In this document: positions 12,430 through 23,800 of the stretch, in pieces | Layout of the letters: each line of letters begins with the position of its first letter | How positions within the stretch are numbered: the stretch's first letter is position 1 | Source: Saccoglossus kowalevskii | Taxonomy: Eukaryota > Hemichordata > Enteropneusta > Harrimaniidae | Direction of reading: 5' to 3' | Assembly (NCBI RefSeq): GCF_000003605.2 | Contig: NW_003130357.1 | Coordinates: 407,308-438,669 of the forward strand | Length of the DNA: 31,362 nt | Position numbers and translations under genes: made by a program | Notes under the pieces: generated by a model | What the model was told of the DNA's origin: nothing | The model's input: the letters and a program-made list of their open reading frames with translations, nothing else | The model's database searches: none

Positions 12430-15400
12430 GTGAGTATTGTTGCTAGCCATTATGTCTATGGAGTAGTATTAACAAACTGTGGTAAAAAAAACAAGTTTCT
12501 TGATATGAATGTGAAATCGATAAATCTTGTTGGTCATAGTATGCAGAAACAAGTATTAAGTGTTAATGTAATGAGAATTATATTATCGATTGGAAGGGAA
12601 CCTTTCGTTATTTGTAGGAGTGTAATACTCTCGTGCTGTGCTTGGAACTTGTGATTCTTTATTTGGGCATGGCTAATACTTTATGCAGTAACTTTAGATA
12701 ATGTATGCCTGCCTGCCTGTCTGTCTGTCTTCATTAATTTACCTGTGAATAATTTGTGCCTCTGTATTTTTGTTTTCAGTTAAATTCCACATAGCACATT
12801 TATATGAAATTCAGGCAAGTAATATGGTTTCTCAACTCGCCATTTTCTCATTAATGTTGACTTTATAACAAGTTCTCAATACTGTAGAATACTTTATTTT
12901 CGCTATTTTCGCTGAAGGGATGATTCCGTGAAAATAAAATCCAGCGAATAAACTTTTTTTCCTATATTTCACATTAAACTCGTCAAAAATCAGTGAAAAT
13001 AAATTCCAAGCAAAACGGCCCAAAAGCTTTTTCAGCGAAAATTAATTCCAGTGAAAATAAAGTATTCCACAGTATGCTATGAATGTTACAGGCTTATCAC
13101 ATAGGAGTGACATTCACAATATTGTGTCTGTCTTCATGACTCTCCCGTGTACTGTATTTGCTTTATTAGAAGCTCAACTCCATTGAAAGTGCATGTTAAT
13201 CAACAACTACAAGTTGTACACATCAGCTTTCAAGCAATATTCCAGATGGTTCTTACTATATTCTATGTCTGGTAATTTGGTATTAGTGCTACAAAACCAA
13301 CAAAAATTGTGTTTATTGATGGATGGATGGCTGAGAATAAAACATTGATGATTTCTCATCTCTCACACTTCCCTCCAGTTACAATATTACAAGATTTAGC
13401 TTTAGTAAATTTGACAATGTTTGAAAATGGGTTATTCACGTAAGACATTGCTGGTTTGATTTCAGGGGAAGCATATTGCAGCAAAAGAGTCGTACGAGCA
13501 GTTGTTAGAAAGCAGTACACTTACAGATGTTTTAAAAGCAAATACTTTGAGACAACTTGGTAAGTCTGAAGTAATATTCTAAATTAAGAAAGAAAAAAAG
13601 TAATTACGCAAATGCAGTACATCTAATTGTCTGTCGATAATCTTGTCTATAAATGGCACGTCTTTCATCACTGTCATGTCTCAGAGAGACAGCTTGTTTG
13701 ACCTTGTAGGATTCTCATATGGCCTTTAACCTTTACATCCCCAGGTTGGTTACATCACACTTCGGAACTGTTAGGTGAAAAAACGATACGAGAGACGTAT
13801 GCAATCCAATGTCTATTGAAGGCAATAGAAGCTGATCCTAACAGCGGACAGTCGTGGTATTTTCTTGGAAGGTGCTATTCTAGTGTTGGAAAGGTACATG
13901 ATGCCTTTGTATCTTATAGACATTCCATTGATAAGTCGGAGGCCAGCGCTGACACATGGTGCTCTATAGGGTAAGTAACAATATCTCAATAAATATTAGT
14001 TAAATCTGTGTTGTTGCATTATTTTCTTTGTCGTCCTTTGACTGGTGATGTAATATGCATTGTGTAATAAATGCAACATTTGGTGTATTTGCTAGACTTC
14101 TGTGTCAGAATGTTGTCAAGCATTTCCGTTGTATGTTTGTGGTTGAGTTTTCAACAACTTTTTGCCATTGAATCGCAATCAGGAATTTTGGTTCCACTAA
14201 CTAAAACTTGGTATAGAGCGATCTATAAACTGAGTGTTGTATGATAAAACTTGGTCAATAAAAAACAAGGTATGTCAGGGCGAAAGTTTCAGATTTGTTT
14301 GTTTCCACGTTAATTTTCAAGTAAATGAATAAAAAAGATGTTTGTCAATCGCTGCTTTGAGTAGTATTAAACAGTATTTAGAAGTTTTTCTTTTATTTCG
14401 GCATAAGATTGGCCATTGTTTTTTTTTCCCGTACATTGTCATATGTGAAATAAAATAAAAATTATTGCACTAACTCGTGGAGGAAAAATAGTAGATTGCC
14501 TTTCAAATTATAGACTATGAAACAATGTGCCAAGAACTACATTTTTCAAGACCAAAAGAAATTTTTTTCACACATGATGTGATGTTATCCATTAAATTTA
14601 TTTTATATCATTCATTACAAGGCGATATCCACATTACGCGGGTATCGGTATTTGCACAAAACGTAAAAAAAAAAAATGATCCATGCTATGCAAGGGTACG
14701 CTGTGTGATAATGTATGCTTTTATGTCATTAAGTAGTTTACAGTATCTAGGCACTGATATTTTTTGGGGTTCACCGTGTTACGAAAAAACACCCATTACA
14801 ATATTCGATTGAATTTGTTAAAACATGGCTTGCAGTTTTAATGTATATGATGTGAATATTTTTATATAGGGTGCGTGATTGGCTATAGGCAATTTAAAAT
14901 CTCTGGCTTTTTGCTCTGTATCTCTCTACAAATTAAGTGTGTGATTTGTTGCTGAACATTGCTTTGAGTCTTAGAATACTAAATATCACAATGAAAGTAT
15001 TTTGATGCATGTATTTCTCACTGAGTTTACCTGCCAAGTGATTGGTAGTAAGGGGGGGGACTAAAACCAGCACCTGGGAACTAATTGATTTATATTGTTT
15101 GAATGACACGAATACTGATTCTTGTTTTCCCTTAGTGTGCTGTATCAGCAGCAGAACCAGCCTATGGATGCATTGCAAGCATATATATGTGCAGTACAAT
15201 TGGATAGGTCACATGTTGCAGCTTGGACTGACTTAGGCATTTTATACGAAGCTTGCAATCAGCCCAGGTTAGTTTTATTGCAACCTTAACAAATACTTTG
15301 TTTCATTGTTTAAAAAAATTACAGGCTGATTAAAAAAAATTTTTTTTTTTCTTTGCAGGGACGCTTTAACTTGCTACATCAACGCTTCAAAAAATAAAAA

Positions 15401-17772
15401 TTGTTCAGTTTCTCTTTTGTCACGAATCAAAGTATTACAATCGCAAATGAATACTTTAACGCCAGCCAATCTACAAAACAAGTAAGTATGAATAAGTGGC
15501 TTTGAATTTTGTGGTGCTGGTGCAAAAAACATGATGGAACAGCTCATTCCACGTAGACCTGGCTAATTGACACATGAAAAAAATCAACATGTTTATCAGT
15601 AGCAACAATGCAATTAAAACTGAAGTTTTACGATCTAACGTACATGTCAACGTAAGTCATGAAGGTGTAACCCGGTTATTTGCCGTTTTTACTACTCAAT
15701 CGCTTGTGTCATGAATAATCAATGACAGAAAAAAAAATAAAGTTTCTTTCAAAGAGAATCTTGACTTGGGCCACATTATTATGCAAATAAGATGCATTGT
15801 GCATGACTGGTATAGTATCGTATATGCTGCACATCTAATAGAAGCACACAGAAATCAAAAATGGCTTTTGTGTTGTGAATTATTAAAATATTTTTATATT
15901 TTAACCTCAGTAACACCACTGTAATTTACATAAGGGCATGAGCTGCAAATAGAGCCAATAATTTAATTGTTTTTACAACCAAATGTGAAGACTATCATCA
16001 TTTAAGTCTTCAAGAGAGATCACAATGTCTTATTTACTAATGTGTGCATACCTCTGGTGTCAAAAACAGTTGGAAACTGATTAGCTACGAGTTACGATGG
16101 TAAATGAATTTCACCCTATCAGGATCCTAATTAATTCTTGCCGAGTTTAACAACTGAATACTGATTAACATTGGATTTAAGTGTAGTGTTAGTTTCAAAC
16201 AAGTTAGTTCTTTGACGATGTGGTAGTGAATTCAAATGTAAATAAGCTGTTATTGATTTAACCAAAGTTCACAGAGTTAGCCAGGCAACCGAGTTACTTC
16301 ATGGTCATTATACCGACCTTGTGTTTTTTTTACTGTTCTGTTTACAAATCAAGAATTTAATAGTCATTTGTAGTATGGATATCCTGTAGCCATGTTTCAC
16401 TTTTTTCTAGACCCAAAATGTTGCCGAGCATAGAGGAGGCCTGGAGTCTTCCCATCCCAGCAGAACTGACATCGCGCCAAGGGACTGTTGGAACGGATAT
16501 TCAGGTTTGTAATCAAGCAATTATCACTGTAGTTGCAGAGACTGTGCCCTCAGTGTCTAGGTCTCTAGTCTGATACTGTAAAACTTGTTTTGGCTTTTAC
16601 TTTACTGTAAAATACTTTATTTACCATTTTTCCTTTATATTACATTCAACTTGGCAAAAATCAGTGAAAATATATTCCATACAAAACACCCAAAAAGTCT
16701 TTTCAGCAAAAATTAATTCCAGCTAAAATAAATTATTTTACAGTAACAGCTTTCTTGATGAGTTGAATGTAAAATATTTTGCTGTATTTTATTTTCACTG
16801 TTTCAGCACTTTATCAATAGTAGCAAAAATAAATTCTAAATGTAAATAAAGTACTTTACAGTAGCAGTTGTGAAACCTGACCAGTGTTGAAGATCTGAAT
16901 TTTAGATCTACCTATTATTATGTGGAGTACTACTGAAGGCCTTCAAATTTGTGAAAGTTTGTGGTTCGTTTACCGCACATTTAAAGTTAATGACAACTGT
17001 AATACGGTAGTTTTTCAAATGCTGTAATAATCTTTGCATCAGTATATGCTTGTACCTTGAATATGATTAACATTTTGGCTTTGTTAATTAAATAGGAAAA
17101 GCCAATTGGCCAGATGAAAGGACAGCTGCCTGGTCCAATGGCAAACAATCTGCAAAATTTGAACAGTCTTCAAAATCAGTTTATGGGACCAAGTCCCCCT
17201 AACTGCATGACAGTGCAAACTCTGCCGGCACAGACGCAAGAAGAGGAGACTAGCTCATCAAAACGCCCAAGAAACTCAACTAAAAGACGGGTAAGTGGAC
17301 TGTCATTTGATATACTTTGTGGGTGATGTAGCTGTTGTACTGATTGAACCTGCAATGTCGAAATCTACACGTTACTTGATATTTTGTTGTTATGGTAATT
17401 TAATTTAAATGCCAGATTTGTATTCTAAAATGTCGTCTGATTTTGTTTTTGTGTATTAGTTTTTTCCCCCAGTAGATACTATCTGTTAATAAGCAAACAA
17501 CATTTTTTTTTATCTTTCAGTCTTCCACGCCAACTTCGCCGCCACAAACTTGGAACATGCAGCCTCCTCAAGGCTTCACACCCATGTCAACACCGTTTTA
17601 CCTCACGCCTCAGCAGCTACAACTTCTAAAAACTCTGCAGCAAAATAGACAAAAATTAGATGCGGGACAACAAATGGTGCTACAGCAGTTGGAGCATCAT
17701 TGCTGGATACAGCAGAACCAAATGAAATTACCGCCGCAAGGAAGTATACCCACGCAGGGATTATCTCCCCAA

Positions 17773-17811
<39 letters not shown>

Positions 17812-20800
17812 CAGCATTCAATTATAGGAAATAGTATGACTGGAACTTTGCAAACTGCAAATATGCTGCGATTGCCAGGAAATATAATGCAGCAGCAGAG
17901 TGTGCCTGGAAGTACTGTTATGTCTGTGAATACAAGTACAAGTTTATCCAATATGCAGGCAAACATTCCATCAAATGTTTTGTCAGGAACAATAATGCAA
18001 ACTCTACCGGCAATAATGTCTCAAGCATCAATGCCGGGACAACAAACTCTGCCAAACTTAAGCGTGATTCCAAATTCTGTGAATTCAATGCCGTCTCCGC
18101 AGCAGAATTTTCCAACTCCAACAACCAGTCCATTGCTGAGTCCTTCGTTTTCACCCTCCTCGTCTGTGGCGGTGAGTACAAGGACGGGAAATATGTCTGT
18201 GATTACATCAGGTAACAGGTTACTCTACCCTGTGACTAGTGCTGTAAATGTGAACTCCAGTCTGGCGTCTGTGACCCAGTTACAAGGATCTAATGCTCAG
18301 ATGGTGTCAGCTGCTGGCAATTTGCAGCCGTGTAATAATATGAACGCATCTTTTGTGAGAGCACCCTCTATGCAAGGTGAGCGTGTACCCAATGTTGATG
18401 TAAGTCAATTGGCTTCGCAGGCACCAAACATGCCTTACCAAGCCCAGCAAAGAAAAACAAATACCACTCTACCTCAGGCCAATGTTTCTAATAACCAAGT
18501 GGTGAATTTAATAAATCAAAACACAAACGTTACTCAGGGCATGAGCAGTCCACCATCATCAATAGTTGGTGTGCCAAGAAGTATGCCTACTCCCCCTGTT
18601 GCCACAAATCCCGTCCAAGTGTTCCCCAGTGGGATGGGTTTTCAAAGTGCAATGGCTGGTGACTTTGTTGCACCTAATGTGACTGCTCCTCAGAGTTCAG
18701 AAATGTCTCAGAAAGTTGCTGAACTGAATGCTCAAATTCCAGGTGGAGTCTTACCATCCAGGAACCTGATGTCTCCACAAGCGATAGCGGATAGTATGCT
18801 GGCCCAGCTGGCTCAAGGAGAACAGAGTTCTGCTATCAAGGGAGGTCAATACACGGACAAGCAAAGCCCTATGCTGAATGCTGCCTTACGGAGTCCAACG
18901 GATCAGGGCTTAACACGGAAATGTATTCCCAGTATTATGACTATCAACTCCAGTGGCAATATACCCCAACCGGCATCTGCCGGAATTAGCACGTTTTCAA
19001 CGTCCGTGCAACAAAGTACATTCTCCACCCCAAGTTTTGAAACATTCCTTAGCCATGCAGGTATGAAAGAGAGCTCTAGGACTCTGCTCAGTACACTGTC
19101 GCATGGTACAGTGACAAAGGACTTGGGAGTGTCTCACACCCTCCTTCCTGGATCTAACACTGCTGTAAATACTATCAATTCTTCTCCATTGAATGTGATT
19201 GGATCGCCGGGAAGGTCACAGTCGAGCACAATATCACAGAGGTTGTCCATGTGTGACACTAAACCACAGCATCAGGAAACTTCAGTTGCAGGACTTATCA
19301 GTACTATGGAAGCAAAACTAAGTGAAAAGGTGAGTATTGTGTTTCATTTCTTTTGCGAACTTATCTGTTCCATACTATGTGTATTTCTGTACATTGTTTT
19401 ATGTGTAACTGCAGTAGTTGCTCTCAATTTGGGATTTCATATTCTTATTCATACTGCATGCGAGTGTGTTGATGTGATTGTATGCTTGCTTCTCTCTACA
19501 TTTGTAAAAATGCTTATATATTTTCTATAATTTATGTAGTGTTTGTAAAGATTTAAATTCTCAACTTGTATTTACAGCGTAGGAGGCCTCAAACTAGGGG
19601 CTGATTGTATACAGATGAATTATCACACATGTATATTTATTACTAATACAAAAAAAAATATTACAACTGCAGGCATTGTCAGTGAACACAAATAACAGTA
19701 ACACCAAGCATAGCAATGCGAGAAGCAGTTACATGGACATGATATCGTCGGCACCTTCATCCTCGCCGGGATCACTTTCTATTCACTCGTGTTCAAAAGA
19801 AATTCTGGCTGTGTGCAGCCGAGTGGGAAAAAACGGACTTACCAGCAGCAGTATTCTTCAGGATAAAATGCCGCCGCCAACACCCCCACCGGCGCCCTAC
19901 CCACCCCTACCAAAAGATAAACTCAACCCACCAACTCCAACTGTTTATGTAAGTAATTGATTACTATTTGATGTGTTATTGCTCTATTTATCATGTTTTG
20001 ATGGTCAGGGTTCACTGGGAAAAATCTTTAATGTGGCTGCCACATTTACTGCAATACATGTACCATGTCCTCTTGAAATCTCAAGTGATGTGTCCTACTT
20101 TCTTGATATACATGTGCAAGTAATTGATGTGGTCATATTTCAATGACACCACACTGCTTTGTGCTATCTCCTTCACCAGACATTGGCCCTATATTCTTAG
20201 ATTGCTTCCAACAGAGAGATTCTCAGACCAACTCCAGTTGATAGAACTCTGCCAGAAACATTCAAGTGATGTGATTTCTATCGTATACTTGTCTAGCTTT
20301 CGTATACATGTCTATGCCAATGTTCAAGAAATCTTAGTGACTTGTCATTAAGACACTAACGAAATAGATTTGGATAGATTAGCTGCTTTTAAAACGAGAT
20401 TATATGCATATATATTTAAAAAAGAAATGTTTCTTTGCTCTGTTTGATGACCTTGGCCTACTTTATGTGTAAGTGTATTTCAAGGATTTAATTTGCTTTA
20501 AGAAGACTATTTCACTGTTCAGACTCAACCTAATGTTAAGATTTTGTTTTAATATTGTTGTAAATCCGAAAAAGTGCTGTGTCAAATATTTTTGTATATT
20601 AATTTGAGTAGAATGTCATAGTTCAGTATCAGTTTGATGCTTGCAGATAACCTCAGTTAGATTGTGTCTATTCTTTCGCTGATACCTACATGTACTCTAT
20701 TCCATTCAGGTCGAAAGCAAAAAAGATGCCTTCTCTACTGCTTTACAACAGTACTGTATTTCACCCAGTCAGCCAATAACCGTGGTTCGTGGACTAGCTG

Positions 20801-23800
20801 CTGCTCTGAGGCTAGATCTTGGTTTATTTTCCACAAAGACTCTAGTGGAAGCCAACGCTGATCACACTGTAGAAGTTCGAACACAGGTAGGTCAAGTACG
20901 TTGTACAGGGATTGACTTGCGTGCCCATGTCTCACACTATGACTTTACAAAGGTTGCTGCTGTTTATTGCTCTAAGCCCCTAAACATAAAGCAGTTATAT
21001 TTTAAATGCCATTTAATGATTATCAGTCAGCACAAAATATCAAGACAACTTTGAGACATTTTTTCAGCAGAATTATAAGCAGGAAATAAAAATGGTCGGT
21101 CATAAAATAACAGGCAGACAGAACCCTGCTTTAAAGCTTGATTTTTCAGTTGATTTTCTTGTTGTACATGTTCTGATGTCTACCTGATATTGGTTTCTTG
21201 TGTCTACAGCTGGAAACTGAATCTGACTTGTGTGTACAAGAATTAGTTCAGACTGCGAGTTGAAGTGTTGTGGTTATGCTGATTAGGTCTGCTTAGTCCA
21301 TTTGAAAGACATTGGATCAAATGAAAAAAAATGTGCAATTCTGAATACCCAACCCTTTTCCTATTGTTACAGGATACCACATGAATTTTATTGGTTTTTT
21401 TACAGTAATATTTTATAAAGGGGCTAATGTACTACCTATTGACACTTGAGGGCGCTCTCTCCAACATAAATTTTAAACAGGCATCTATTAAATGAGAACT
21501 ATGTACTTGATTAGGCATAAATGCATATTCATTTTTTTTTTAAAAAAAAAACAGAGACAACAACCATCAGATGAGAATTGGGATGCACAAGGTTTGAAGA
21601 AGATCTGGAGGTATGAAAGCAGTAGATCATTCACAACGATAGCAAAATACGCTCAGCATCAAGCATCATCTTTCCAAGAGTCTCTTAGGGTAAGTATTGG
21701 CGTTTAAATTTGATACGAGTTAAACTGCACAAGTACTTGAACATTGTTTCTTATTTTCTCCTGTCATGGAGGAAGTTTTGAAATAGAATGTTTATCACTA
21801 CAGACTGACTGTCGGAGAGTTTGACTAGCCTTTTACCTTTTTCTTTTCTGGAGTGAATGAGAATCTGGTCAATGCAATGTTTCGCACTTAACCCCATATG
21901 AGCAGCTAGGGTTGTAGTGGTGCATAGGAAGTATTAAAAAAGGAGGGTTTCTTATCGGTGTATATCTTACTTGTAGGAAGAAGCTGAGAAGAGTTCGAAG
22001 AGTAAACATGCACAACAAATGCAAATGCAACAGCAGCACATGGATCCAAACGATAGCGACTCAGGGTCTTCAACCACTTCAAAAAGGTAAGCATCACTCT
22101 CTATTCTATTGTTTCATCCATTTGTATTTTATATATGAAGTAGCTTTCCCGGGAAAATTGTTTATCGTTTCACAATAATTGATGGTTGATAATAATTAAA
22201 AAAGCACATAATCTTTTGGGGTGGGGGTTCAAAGTTGATTTAAGGAGGCAGTGCCTGTCTTGCAAAATAATATCAGTTTTGAAATGCCTAGTTTGAAACA
22301 TGACAACTGAAAGCTGATTGAGACTAATGCATCTCATTATGGTCACATAAGTCTCACTGAAACATTGCAGGCATACTTCCCCATCAAATGTTATTGAAGT
22401 TTAAGTGAAATCATATTTCTACATATTTTGTTTGCACTTGCAAACTTGCATTCACAAGGAAGGGACTTGAAGGTGCAACAAAAGTTGTTTGTCGTGAGCC
22501 TACTTAATAATCCCATGATCCCCCCTCATGTGCCTTTGCTTTTCTGTTGACAGTGGTTTAAAGAAGAAATCATCAAGTGGCAGACAATTTAAACTGCTAA
22601 AGTTTGGCACCAATGTGGATTTGTCTGATGATAAGAAGTAAGTAACTTCAGTCTGAACGAGTTGTGTTGGAGATTTCTTTCAATTTCCAATACATTGTCT
22701 TGCTTTTAAAATAAAGTTTTAATATTGTAGTAATTCTATCAACAATTTGAGTGTTAAAAGTTTACCTTATTGTCTATATTGTGATCATATCTTTTGGAGA
22801 GAAAAAAATGATAGTTGGCATTGAGATTGAATTAAAGGCTAAAAACATAGAAGGCAATATTTTCTGTCTTGGATATCACTAGTCTTCAGCATTTGCTTTG
22901 AAACTGGAATAGGTTTAAAAGATTATAGTTGATGTAATAGCCATATTTTGAACCATTGGCACAATTGAAAATGGTTATTAGAAGTTGTCAAGTTTTGTGG
23001 ATATGGTTTGTGTGGTGCAGGTGGTGGGGTATCGGTAATGGACACAAGGTGCATTGTTACTTCCTAGTGACTCTGTAGCATCACTGAGTGCAGCAGCGGT
23101 TTTAAAGACTTAATAATTGTTTGTTTTTTGATAGATGGAAACCCCAACTTGAGGAGTTGACCAAACTGCCAGCGTTTACGCGGGTGGTGTCAGCTGGGAA
23201 TATGCTGAGTCACGTTGGTCATGTCATACTTGGAATGAATTCAGTTCAGCTGTATATGAAGGTCCCTGGAAGTAGGACGCCCGGGCACCAAGAGAACAAC
23301 AATTTTTGTTCAGTCAATATGAATATAGGACCTGGAGACTGTGAATGGTTTGCAGTTCCTGAACCATACTGGGGAGTTATTCATAATTTCTGTGTAAAGT
23401 AAGTAGTTATTTCCTGAAACATAGGCGACGATAAAAAAACATTCACAATAATTTAGGAAATATTTCATATGAATTAGACTGACTATGCAAGCAGTGACAC
23501 AATCACTGGCAATGTTTATCAAGGTTTTTCTTGGCGATAAAGTACATGTGACTAGATATTTTCAAATAAAATATTCAAGCAGGTGAATTTTGTAGTGGAG
23601 GATCACTGCATAATTTTTTATTAGATTTTTCAAGTCACAGTAAAGGTTTTACGGTGTGCATGCATCTCTTATGATATCTAGGTCAGCATGACATTGTCAA
23701 CATTGTTGTAATTGAAGAGATGCTTTTCACCCAAAGTGTCATATGTCACACAGATTGAAAATAGAAACTAATTTTGTCTGCTAACTTATCAATATCCATA

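Noticed and set aside
17603-17966. Minus-strand frames with poly-Ala or poly-Cys
   Set aside because: Shadows of the CAG/CAA tract on the opposite strand of the KDM6A exon.
19330-19530. Hydrophobic, transmembrane-like tail continuing the linker frame
   Set aside because: It lies past a perfect GTGAGT donor, and the next exon restores strong UTX similarity, so it is intron sequence read through by chance.
20360-20450. Frame reading [20 protein letters not shown] before a stop, faintly like the C-terminus of a LINE reverse transcriptase
   Set aside because: The similarity is short and generic, and the sequence upstream does not continue as reverse transcriptase. Not enough to call a retrotransposon remnant.
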